From Sitta carolinensis (Eukaryota; Chordata; Aves; Passeriformes; Sittidae): a stretch of 64,000 bases of DNA. The DNA lies in NCBI GenBank assembly GCA_032173965.1, contig JAVUNC010000006.1, forward strand, positions 17,706,028-17,770,027, read 5' to 3'. A program made the translations under genes and the position numbers. This document shows, in pieces, positions 50,201 through 62,109 of the stretch (position 1 is the first letter of the stretch; every line of letters begins with the position of its first letter). The notes beneath the pieces were generated by a model. That model was not told where the DNA came from, made no database searches, and saw only the letters and a program-made list of their open reading frames with translations.

Positions 50201-53200
50201 TACCTATATAGTGGGAGGACTTTATGACATATGTGTATGCAGGCTAAGAAAAGAATAAATGTGGGAGCATGGAATTTTGATAGCGATAGATCCCTGAATT
50301 CCTGGGAAAATGTGTAGGTGGTATTCTCGAGTATTCCCAACATAAACATGTGACAATCATATAAACATTCCCATGCTATAATCTCTTCCTGCAGTAAAAT
50401 GAGTGAAGAGTGGAATAAGTCCAGGAAATTACCTTGGAGGATATAAAACCATCATCCACTAAATTGAATTTTATTCCAAGAACTAAAATGTGTAAGGGTA
50501 GGTGGTCATCCACCTGTAGACAGAACAGATATACATAATATAAGTGAGTTAATGTGCAATGATTGGACTGTGAGAGACAATCTTGTCCAGCCATTCTTTT
50601 CTCCTTATTCATCTTAAACTATTTCTAGCTGCACTGGTGCTTCTTTTGTTCTTTTGAGGAAAGTAACCTAGGTTATACTGGAAATCTGAGAAGAGGGAAG
50701 CTTTTCACCAATTATTATTAAAGGCACTTATTGAGAAGAATTATTTGGAAGTTAGCTGTGATGGGATAAGTAAAATCAGGTTCCAGAATGTAGGTGAAAA
50801 TGAGCACCGTGTTCAAGGTATGTGATACACTTTGTTAGTAAAGCCTTTTCTGTTTCTTCTCCATATAACATCTTTTTTGAAAAGAAAATTTTTGTATCAC
50901 GCTTCAAGGAGAAGAGCACTGAGTCTGTATGAGACAATTTCTTGTAGTGGCCATTTGAGACAACTCTCAGTGTATATTTTTGGGTACATAAATTCAGGCA
51001 TACTTTTTTTTTTCTCCTGTTTTTCCTTATCATTACGCATTATAGCTACATTACACTCTAATATCCAATAAACTCTCTGTAGACATGAGTTGCTAGGAAA
51101 AAGAAAAAAAAATGTGCAAATTTTCTTATGTAGAATTTTCAGGGCTTAGATATAGAACTGCTCTTCAAAAATGTTTACACCAGTCTTGATTCTGATTTTG
51201 CCTCTGATTTGCTATAAAATACCAAACTCAATGTTCTTCCCAGATTTTCCAGTAACAGTTTCTGTCCTTTCAAACAAGGCTCTTTTAAGATGTTGGAGCA
51301 TGTCCTCTGCCATTTTCCCTACTACTCAGAAATCAAGATCCTGTTTCTCCTGATTACACTCATATAATATATTCCCACAGACCAGAAGAGGGTGAGATCT
51401 GCTTGAGAGCTTTTGCAGTCACCAAAAGACCACGAGGCTTTCAGTTGCTTGTAGCTTGACTTGCCAATTTGAGCAATAGCAATATTCTCTTTCAGTATAG
51501 AGAGCCATAAAGTTTAATGTCTTCAGATTGCTCAGACGTTATGAGATTGGGCACTCCTGTTGCTGATTAGAGTCAGGTGAAATAATTTGAATAAGTCAAA
51601 GTAATTACATCTGAAAGCTCTTGGCTGTAAAAATCAAGATTGAATGTATGAATGGTAAGACTAGCTCTGGGCTTGCTTCTGACAGTGGCAAATGAGCACT
51701 ATTTTATACTTAGTGAAATCTGTTTACCTTGGATAGACTTAAAGTAATAAAGTAACGGTCCTGACAAATCTAGAATTCAAGGTTTGATTTTACAGTTTAA
51801 ATTTGAAGTTAATGAAATATATAAATTTGAAGGAATTATTGGAATGGAGAGAATAAACAGTGAATACAAGGAATCTTCATGTAGGATGACATCTTTATTA
51901 TTTAAATGAAGAAGATAAAGGATTATATCATAATCAAATGTGTGAACCTACATGGGCAAAAATTTATCTATTTTTGCATTAAACCAATGGAAAATTTCAA
52001 ATTTACCCTCTATAATTTTTGTTTTACACATGCATATCTGTCATGCTCATGATTACTAAATGCAGTTCTGTCACATTAAAAAAATGTATCTGTGACAAAG
52101 ATGAGATGACTGTGAACAAGGCCAGTGACACAGAGCTACAGCAGGACAGAATAAAGCAGAAGGTTTGATAATGAGAGATTACACTTTCCAGCTATTCTTG
52201 AGGACCAGAGGGAGGGAATTATTTGTCTTATGCTGGCAGCAATTTCCCTAAACCATGTGAGATGGCATACCTCAAGCTGTTGCAAATGTAGGGAGAACAA
52301 CCACAGGCCATGGCTCTTGGTTGGATCTAGGTTCCCCAGGGTATAAAATATATTGAAAAGGCTCCTAAATAGGGCTGAATGCTTAATTTGACTGTTTGAA
52401 TGGATGTCCCTATATTTTTCAATCACTAAACCTTGTTCACAGCTCCCTTGAAGCTTAATAATCAATTCCGATTGTTTGGTTTTTTTAAATTAGATTAGCT
52501 GCTCATGGTTACAGTTTTACAACTGTAACATATCAGATGTGTTAAGCAGAACTTATGCAGTGTCCCCTTCTTTAGGTTCTGTAAAGCTGTGATGGACAAA
52601 GGTTATTAAGCTCCTGCTGTGCTTAAGTTTCCTACAGGTTAGTTTTAATAAAATGTTTGTTTGTTCAGAAATGGGGCCACATTTATCCCCACTCCTTGAA
52701 AACTTCAAAGTTAATCCAAGGTTTCCCAAAGAACATTTGAAAATAGAAATACATTAGTATTTATTTAGCGATATTTTATTAGCCCATGATCCATCTCTTT
52801 TCTATAAGGAAATTGTGGTTAATTGTAGTGGTTAAAGATTGTGTGCATATTTCTGAATTGTTAATACTTATAGGAAAAAAAAATCATTCAAAGTTTTCAG
52901 TTTTAGCAAACAAGAAACACCTTTATCAAAATACGAAAACCATCTATTCTTATGCAAATTTATGTCAGACATCTAAAAGACCCCTTTTGTCATTCCTCTA
53001 CAGGAGCTGATTGATTCATGCTACTAGATACAAATCAGAGCACTAAGAAATTTTTCTTATATCAGATAGTGTAAACTTTATTATAAAATACTTCCCTACT
53101 ACATATATTTTATTGCAATTCAAACCCAGTAAAGTAGTCTGTAAGGATAATGTGCCTTAGACTGAAGTAAGGCATTATGCTAAAAATGTACTGACTTTAT

Positions 53201-56075
53201 CCACCACATTTTGTGAAGGTAGATAAGAATGTAAATGTGTGTATGTGTGTCTGCTGGTGTGTATATCATGCAGACCATTCATAAATTGTCATAAAGATTA
53301 GTCACCTAATTAGTTGCTACTGTATATTATTTTTTAAAAGATCCGGTTAGAAGATACATTGGCAAATGTTCAGACCATCTTTATGTTATTACATCTAATT
53401 GTAAACATCAACACATTTAATTATCATGCAAGCATGAACAATTATGACATTACTTTGTAAACATAAATGAAAGGTTATTCATCACTGTCATACATTATAA
53501 AATATTAGTAATATCATGAAGGACAACCATACCAAACTTCTTCCCAGTCTTTGGTTTACTCATAATTTGAGAAAGTCACAATACTGTGGTTAGTAACATG
53601 GAAGTTTGTCCTTTTCTGATGGAGAATATGTATCTGTTCTATCTGAAACACTGAGATTTTTCTGTGTTATTTTCCTTTTAAGTCCTCATTGAAATTATTT
53701 ATATGAGTTTATACATCCTTGACAATATTTAGTCACATATTTGCCACTGCAGTAAAGAGAATCAAATGTCCATTTCCCCTCTGAAGAGACCTTAAAAAAC
53801 CTGAATTATACATGTTTCAAGGTATGGAGAGGAAAAGAATATAGGATCATAGAAGCTATAAAGAGCTTTTTAGTTTGTTTGAAAGCAGATAAGCAGTAGG
53901 CTAAGAAAAAGTAACAGTTTTATATTACCGTTTTTACACATGCTCCTACACATAAAAGACACTAATTTTAGATAATATCGAGACTTAAGGTTGTCTAACG
54001 CTTTACTATTTTACTAAAATTTGACTTGCATTTAAATTTCCTAAAATTTCGAACTCTGGACTGAAAGTCTCATGTCAGGTGTTGGCTGCTGAATAGTTTT
54101 CAAACATTTCCTCATACTATAAAAGCCTTTCATAAGGAGTTCTCAGCCTATGTCTGCTTTGAAGCAAAACCTTGGTTTTGTCCAGCCAAATACAGCCAAG
54201 TTTTGAACTTTTAGATACTACAGGTCATGTAGTAAGAAATCATACTAGATCTTAGTAAGAAGCTTTTAGAATTAGCAACATAATTTCCTGAACAATAGGC
54301 ATGCTTATCTCAATAGTGCCTGACACTGTGTACTAGACCTGCTTCAACTCTACCCAGCAGCAACGTGTCCATACAGTCAATGTATTCCAAATTAAATAGT
54401 CCAGAAGTGGTTTAGGCATGTCAGCTCCAAACTGTGTCCATTCTAATACATAAATTCTAAAACACTTAGACTGTGCTAAGACCACAGGCTCATTAGCTCC
54501 GGGGCTTCAATCTGCCAACATAACTATACTATTTCCAGCTTAATTGCTCCAGAATTTTTCTGTTGTGAGAAATAATGCCTGTGAAGCATGCTGGGAATAT
54601 GTCTGTCACATCAGCTTAAAAACAATAGCCTATTGCTCACCAACTATTTTTCCAGATAGGCTACTGAAGTTCTGTGCTGTTGATTACATGCAAGATGTAA
54701 TATGGTTTCTTTGCAGCTAATTTTGCTATTTATTTTCTGGGGGGGGAAAAAAAAAGGCTCAGAAACTATATGTATTGCAGTGCAAGAAGTAATATTAATT
54801 TTCTACATTCAAAACTTAGGAAACCCAAGAATTAAGGTTGATTCAGCAAAGTTAATTCAGGCCTTAAATGTATGCTTTAGGTGGTAGTTCCTTATTTATT
54901 TGTTCTTTGAAGAAGGTTTTCACATTTTGCCTAATTGAATAGACTACACTCTGTTCTGGAAACCTATCAAGGATAAACTGCAATCAGGAATAAAGATCAA
55001 AAGAAAACTGATTCATCCATCATGCAACTAGGAGAGTCTGTAGGACTAGAGTGTGTCTGGAAATGGCAGGTGAAGGATAATGGATTTGAATTGTGACAGT
55101 GAGAACTGAATTTACCACAAAGTTCTAATGTGATGGTAATTGAGACATTTAAATTAAAATTTTCATATGGCTGCTAATGGCTGCTAAAAATGGCCACATT
55201 TTCTAGGTACCTATTTGAGTCATCCTTGGCAGATCCATGCAAGTGCCAAGAGATCGCAGCTGTGACTGAAATGAATTGGATCTATGCTTGTTTTATAAAA
55301 TGGTCTGAAAATTCAAGCCCAAAAGCATTCAATTAGCAAAATATTAGTGAAAACTTGATCATTTAACCTCTTTTGACTCTTTAATTTCTTGCAGAGATTC
55401 CTCAATACTGGCAGAATTATTTTACAAGTTTTAATCATTTTATGATTTTAAAACAATTTTTTGTTGTTGTTTTGATGTAGCTTACATAAGCAGACTTGAA
55501 TGCTCAGACTCAAATGACCTATAACCCACCAAAATATCTGTGCCTAGTGTCAAATTCAGAAATTACAACAATGCTTGCAATACTGTTTTCACTTGCAGTA
55601 AGCCAATTGAGCCTCTGAATGAATTTAGCACTGTAATGTTAGACTGACTGTAAATCTTAGCTGGTTAAATGAAGTTTCAGATGGGCATAGAGATGCTATT
55701 TCTATTGCATTATCCAGGAAGTTCACTTTCTTGCTTGTTTTCACTGTTCCTACACCCACTGGAAATGTGGAGTGTCTTCACCATTTTCAGAAACTTACAG
55801 ACAGCATCATGCAAGGACATATGTTAAAGACTGAGATAATCAAGCATACATCAAAAATTTCAGTTTCTGACCTCTGGGCTCCTTCCAAGCTAGCTTTCAT
55901 GTGAGATGTGGTTTTATTTTTTTAATTAATTAAATTAAGTGACAGTTTATTTCCTGGTGGTAACAAGATCATATTTATAAACAGGATATATTCTGTATAT
56001 CCTACTTTGCAGCAACAGAGTTTTAGTAGAAAAATTTGGCTGTTTCTAGATAATGAAAGAAATAAGCCTGGGAGG
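44291..56075. other. AT-rich non-coding sequence, no gene seen
   Basis: This is the longest stretch without a recognised mobile element. It has homopolymer runs (a T run near 46449-46460, A12 near 48647-48658, G8A9 at 54739-54755), a short GT-rich stretch near 53235-53262 and a 10-bp tandem duplication at 55167-55186. Frames up to 109 codons (52465-52136 minus, 48940-48620 minus) have no recognised domain. Confidence 0.6.
55167..55186. repeat. Tandem 10-mer duplication
   Basis: atggctgcta occurs twice head to tail. Confidence 0.85.
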
Positions 56076-56222
56076 ATCACAGAATCACAGAATGGTTGAG
56101 GCTGACGTGTCATTACCCCCACAATTTACTCAGGCAGGGTGAGCTAAAGCAGGTTGCTCAGGACCATGTCCAGCCAGGTGTCAAGATTATCTCCACAGAT
56201 GAAGACTCCACAACCTCACCAT
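56076..56222 (-). mobile_element. CR1 LINE 3' end, short fragment
   Basis: The plus strand starts with atcacagaatcacagaatgg, two copies of the terminal octamer, then reads 'gctcaggaccatgtccagccaggtgtcaagattatctccacagatgaagactccacaacctcac', the reverse complement of the CR1 3' untranslated region. It stops near 56222, so only about 150 bases of the 3' end remain. Confidence 0.92.
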
Positions 56223-56289
56223 ACTGATATACTTGTATTCAAGTTAGCTTATATTTGCTTCCACTTTTTCTTTCCCCTTCTTAAATTGT

Positions 56290-56323
56290 TTCAAGTCCTC
56301 CCTACTAAACGGGAGGACTTGAA
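56290..56323. repeat. Perfect hairpin, 13-bp arms, 8-base loop
   Basis: ttcaagtcctccc (56290-56302) and gggaggacttgaa (56311-56323) are exact reverse complements around the loop tactaaac. This is the strongest short stem in the window and contains the only G/C-rich arms among the inverted repeats found outside LTRs. Confidence 0.93.
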
Positions 56324-56325
56324 TA

Positions 56326-56365
56326 ATACCATTAAATACCATTAAAACATATTGGTATGTTGGTA
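56326..56365. repeat. Short direct repeats adjoining the hairpin
   Basis: ataccattaa is repeated head to tail (56326-56335, 56336-56345). A few bases later ttggtat is repeated twice in a tattggtatgttggtata context. The TTGGTAT words are near-complements of the ATACCAT words, so weak additional pairing is possible. Confidence 0.8.
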
Positions 56366-59300
56366 TACATCAGTTTTCATCAACCTCTAACCTACTTCTA
56401 GGACAACTACTTTATTAAAACAAATGCAAATTAAACACGGTACCTTCCAAGTCTGATAACCAGATGCAAATTGAAACCTTATAGAATTAAAGACACAATG
56501 ATTTTGACTGAATTTCATTCTGTATTTGCAGATTTCTATTCACTATACAGATTTAAATTATATAGTCTGCATTTTCTACTCAGGTGTCAGGGCAGTGAAG
56601 GTGTAATGCATGCCTACATTTAATGCATGCTTAAATTTATCTCCATTGAATCCCAAAGCATGTTGCAAAGTTTCCATGTGTCACATGGTTGTTCTGCCAT
56701 AGTAGAAGACCTGATGTTTGTGGTCTGAGAAACAATGTTTTGAGCAGTTTGGGTGAATAACATCTGTTCTTCCTGAAAATTGAACTTTGAGCACTTACAA
56801 TTATGATCATTTATAAACTGATAGTAGTATTTTACTGTGATGAGTTGACAACTACTTTTTAAAGTCTAACATATTTTCCAAGTTATTGCTGGATAACTGT
56901 TAGGAATTCCTCTGCCATCATTGCTCTAGGTAGGTTTTCTGAATTGTTTTGTGACTGCTTACTATTTTTGCTAACAACATATTGAAATATGGTAATAAAG
57001 TGTATGTTCTTCTTATAAAATTGATGATTATTCGTTCTGATTAAATATTGTGAAAGACATTGTAGTAGTTCAGCAGACTATTCTCTTGGGGAGAATGAAG
57101 AGGTAGAAAGGTCTGTTTGTAGCTAACACAGGCAATCTCCCTGCACGCAAAATTCATCATTGCCTTTAAACTTAATATGCTCAGACTCTTCAGTCAGTAA
57201 GTGGTAGTGCAGAATGGGGTATGTAAGTGTGAGGTTCAGTGCTATGGCGAGGTTTGGGCTTTATTACAAAGGAAAATGAGTTTTCAACCAAATTAAAAGC
57301 TTTGGTCTTGAAAGAGAATATAGAAAAGGAAAGAGAAAATAGTAATACCCTAAGCCTCAAAGTGTCATATGGAGGTTTCAGTGCTGAAGTGTGTTAGTCC
57401 TGAGTGTAAAATGATCAAACAGGAGGAAGGGAAATCATAACATGAAATGGGATAACATTTCTGAAGACAGAGCTTAATTTCTCTTGGAGACCTTAATCAT
57501 GAGCAAAAATGGTTCAATTATGTTGTCAAAACTCAGAGTAGAAAAAAATGTAAAATAAATCACATACAAAATTGATGGTGTGCATGTTGACGTAAGAGGA
57601 CAAGGCTTGAGCTAGATGTGAATGAATGAATTTGAGAGTGAAGACAGGGAAGAGGTGACACAGTGATAAAAATTTATCCAACCTGTCCTTACTACAAGGT
57701 GTCCCAGTTTTCTATTCTAACACTGAAAGTAAGATGAAGAGTGCCCCCTTTTTTTCTTCTTCTTTTTTTTTTCTGAACCCTGGCCAACTTCCCTTTTCCC
57801 TGTGCCAGAATGTTTCTCTGAGAACCCCTGAACACAACACCCCAGTTTTTCACTTTAAAAATACGATCAGTCTGCAAGAAGATAGAAAGAATCCACAGAT
57901 TGCTACTGATTTACCAGTTAGTTTGGCATCATTTTCCACATGACCTATCTTGGAAGATACTTTAACTCACATTCTGAGTGATGCTTCCAAATGGAAACCT
58001 CGATGTTTAATGGTTGATTTTGCCGCACCAGGCAGTCTCATAATTTTGATCAGAGTAACATCTTGGTCTGATGCTTTTCATATTTGTTATCTTTGCTTCC
58101 AGCTACACCAGTGTAAATATACTTGTATTGTTGAGTGTCTCTGTCTACTGATGCACAATTTATTCTGAATGCTGTATCATGAAGGACAATAGAGGTTCAA
58201 AGTACCCACCAAGTTTCTAGAATGTCATTGGTCTTTTGGTAATCATCCACCTTCATTAGCTGAATGAATACTTGTTGTATCTATCTGACAGATAACTACT
58301 GATTTTCAGGAAAAATTATTCCAAATATCTGTCATCACAGCTAGAAATCTAGAATATCACCAAAAGTCTCTGGATGTAAATGTAGATTTGATTTTTTAAG
58401 GATAGAAGCAGGTGGTCAGAAAGGGAAATAAAATCATTGATCTTTGACAGAAAATATAAAATAGATTCTGACTTCCTCATCCCTAGTTACCTAAGAATGA
58501 CTTGGAAATTCCTTTTGAGCATAAGTCTAGTTGGTAGGAAAAAACACAATCTACATCCTCTTGGATCCTCAAACCTTTGCCATCCTATGAAGATGATGAT
58601 GTTTCTCACTATTTGGGCAACAGAGGAAAAGGAAAAGAAGTTTCTTTAACTGTTTATGTCAGACAATATATGCCACTACCACTTGAAATGCAGTTTTCCT
58701 CCATGAGTAAGCCATAGTATTTAGCTTCCTAAAACAGCCTCTGGATGGAAGTGCAATGTGTTCCAATACAGTTTGCTTTCATATGTGCAATTTGTTTGTG
58801 ACTCATAAATCCCCATCAATATGCCTTCTGTAGAAGATGTTATAAATGCCATCAATCCTTTATTTGTATTTTAATCACATGCATAAGGCACTGAGATTTC
58901 ATAAGATACAAAGCAGATTTTGAGAGGACAGCAGTTTCCATCTTCAGAACAAAAAAAAAAAAAAAAAAGAAACAAAAAACAAAAACAAAAATTCAAAAAT
59001 TCATGTATGTGCAAGATTTTAGTGAAAAGTCAGTATGAAAGAGCAACAGAAACTCCTGACAAAACCTCCTCCCCTTGAATCCCTCCCACTGCTTCTCCGT
59101 TGTCATCCTTGTTAAGTATCACCTCTCCTTTCCATCAGGACTGGCACTCAAGAATAACAGATGGCAGCCTCAAGATTGTAGCACCCTTTAATGTCTGCCC
59201 TTTACTGTCTGGCAAAAGTGTTGACATTTCTGCCTTGAATGAGAACTGAAAACATGTAAAAATATATTCAACATGAACAGTCAGTGTCTAAGAGGTTGTT

Positions 59301-60986
59301 TACACACTGCTAATGGGCTTTGACTTTAATAGAATGATCCTTAGGTCTGCAGAACCCACAGTCAGGTGTGAACCGGATATTTTGTTCTGTTATTTCCCTT
59401 ACATTAGAGAAATAACCAGTCTTGCTGCCCATGGACTAAAGCGCTGTCCCTACTATTTCCATCAGCAAATGTAAATACACTGTTGTGGGTTTTCCTGCAA
59501 GCATCAACCAACCTATAATCTCCTAGAACTGCCCCCAAGAAGCTCTGCCTACTCCTTCTCTCCGAGTTGCTAAATTGGTAGGAAGAGATGAAATAAGAAG
59601 CTCAGGTGCTACTAAGCATTGGAGTCTTAAATAGTTACTGAATGTTGATATTCACCATCACAGGTTTTTGTCTTTAGTAGTTTACAGAAAGTAAATTGTA
59701 CAAATGCTTCTTCATTGCTGAAAGCAAAGTTTATTTATTTGCTGAACTGAACACAGAAGTAATTGAGTGAATTGTTCATTTCTAAGAGTAAGCTTCAGGG
59801 AAATCTCTGGAATTGTTTTTTTCTGAAGTACTCAAAATAGCTACCCAAATCCCTAAGACCAGTATTTTCTGTAAAACATGAAATAGTCTCAATGTACAGT
59901 GGAGCAGAGTTACATCATGGTATTGGGCACTGGCTGAATGCGCCCCTGGAGCTTTTAAAGCAAGCACCGCAACTCCTACAACTCATTTTTAGCACAGATT
60001 TATTTCTGGTGGGAATTTAAAATCCCCTGTTTCCATCATAAACTATTAGATAGCTCTTTCTATAAAGTTTTTGACACAGCATTTCATGTTTTATATATTT
60101 GCAGAGCTTTGGGTTTTGTTATTATTTGTCTTTTAATTATTTCCAGTTGTTATGAGGCAGAAAATTCACATTAACAAAATATATGGTTCTTTAATCTTCA
60201 AATATGTGGAACAATTCAAGTCAAACAGGTGACAAAATACGAGGCAATTTACCAACAAATCCCTCAGATTAATGTAGACTGCATAAAGATTTAGCACAGA
60301 AGGACTACATATGTCTGGGAAATGAGTACGACTTTCTGCTTGCAAACCCTGTATTTTGACAGGCCATATTGTCTTGAGATAGAACGTCAGAAAAAGAATG
60401 AATAATTTAATCAGAAATAAATGAGACAAATTGTATAACGGACAGTACAAATTTCCTCCTTGAAAGCTGAATTCTACCCATGCTTCACATGACTGAATAA
60501 CCATTCCACACTAAACAGTGAGCTGATCTGAAGCAGGTTTCTTCCTGCTAGTTTTTAAACCAAATAAATAAAACATTCAGATTGCTGGCAGTTTCAGGGA
60601 GACATTAAGGAGGCACAGAGCTTTTAATGCCCTCAATAAAAGTCTGTAAGGCGCTTATAAAATGAAAACTACTACCCAGCTGATTTGAAAAGAATTTAAC
60701 AGATATTTTTATTCAAAAAAACAATGAAAAGGATAGGTTTCACTTCTATAAAAATATACAAGATTTACTTTTAGTATGCAATCTTTTATCTGAAATAATA
60801 CTCCATACAATTTGCTTATCTGAAAAAAATGTATTACCTCTGCACTTCATTAGATATCTCTCTTCTCTTCCTCAGCAGCATGAAAAGCTGTGGCACAGAA
60901 ATATTTTTAGATGGAGTGAGCAGCTTGAGAAAATCTGTCTTATTTTGGTAAAAATACATATATATTAAGAATTAAATGTGAATGGT
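56366..60986. other. AT-rich non-coding sequence, no gene seen
   Basis: It contains a pyrimidine-rich run at 57746-57774 and an A-rich low-complexity stretch at 58951-58999 with A18. The segments 59050-59480 and 60580-60720 look unique and slightly less AT-rich. The small frames have no recognised motif. Confidence 0.6.
58951..58999. repeat. A-rich low-complexity stretch with A18
   Basis: An A18 run (58951-58968) is followed by GAAACAAAAAACAAAAACAAAAATTC. It could be the tail of a retroposed sequence on the plus strand, but nothing recognisable lies upstream. Confidence 0.85.
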
Positions 60987-61004
60987 CTCTTTTGATCAAA
61001 AGAG
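60987..61004. repeat. Perfect 18-bp palindrome
   Basis: ctcttttgatcaaaagag equals its own reverse complement and includes a central TGATCA. Confidence 0.9.
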
Positions 61005-62023
61005 CTGGAACGAGCATGTGGGGCACAAATGTCGGATGTCGAGGCATGCTGTTCCCGAATTTCCTCACTGTTCTTTCATATTTCAAGCACTGTTTTATTT
61101 CATCTTCACATTAGAACATTCTGAGTGATAGGGTTAGAGAGACCTAGTGGGTTTAAATTTGCACATCTAAGCCCTGTTTATTGGTATTTTGCTGACATCT
61201 AGTGGTGACAAAGCTGTTAGCCAGATTCCTGCCCTGTGCTGATGTAGCAGGATCACTGCTTTATGAAGAATACTTGTAACTGTGGGTTTAAAGCTGGCAT
61301 TTCATAAGCTGAAAAAGCAAATGCTCAGCAGCCATTCTCTACTTTCACTGCCTAATCATAGGGAATTGTGAACTTCTGGTACTTTCAAATACAAAGGAAC
61401 TGTTGTTCTTGTAGATTATTCTAGAATTTCAAAGTCAGGCTGCTGCACTAATGTTGTCAAAAGCAGTAGCAAAATAGAAAACTAGAACCGGAGTTAGATG
61501 ATGACATAGTGAAAACTTGATAGCCAGCATGTTCTTCAGTCTCCGCCCACTGCCAATAAGTTAAAAATATTGTGTGCAAATTGGAAGTGTTTGCCTGCCA
61601 TAAAGAAATACCTGGTGCTGACAGAGTCGCATGGTGGTTTGGGATGTGTCTAAATCAAAGAGAACAAATCTCAGCTGCCCTAGTTGTGAATACCAAACCA
61701 GTTACATATATTAGATGGCTGCCTTTGTTGGGATTCACATCCATATCTGCAAAATTTCAGGCCAATGTATGCAGTAAAATAAATAAAGGAATCAAGCTGT
61801 GAGAATTCTCTTTTCTCTCCCTCAGAGAATTAGTGTTGAATAGAGATACTTTGGTTGAACAGCACTATTTTCTACAACACAAACGTTTTATTTTTAATAA
61901 ATATTTATGAGGAGTTGGCAGGGGAGAAAGAGGTTATATTTTGATGATTAGAAAAAACAGTGATTCAATAAATGACATTAAGCTACTGGCTTTTCTGCTT
62001 TTGTTTCAAAACTATGAATATGT
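61005..62023. other. Non-coding sequence, no gene seen
   Basis: Unique-looking sequence with moderate composition in 61005-61290, including a few CpGs near 61030-61056. No mobile element was recognised. Confidence 0.55.
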
Positions 62024-62109
62024 AGTGAGAGAGCGTGTGAGAGTGTGTGTGTGTGAGAGTGTGTGTGTGTGTGCGCGTGTGTGTGTGTTTGAAAGAGAGT
62101 GTGTGAGAC
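62024..62109. repeat. Compound (GT)n/(GA)n microsatellite
   Basis: GAGAGAG, then (GT)n interrupted by GAGA and GCGC, then GAAAGAGAGTGTGTGAGA. The longest uninterrupted GT tract is about 7 units. The 63-codon frame through it is an artefact of the repeat. Confidence 0.95.

Noticed and set aside
52136..52465. 109-codon minus-strand frame
   Set aside because: Reads plausibly as protein but matches nothing I know and has no flanking evidence of an exon.
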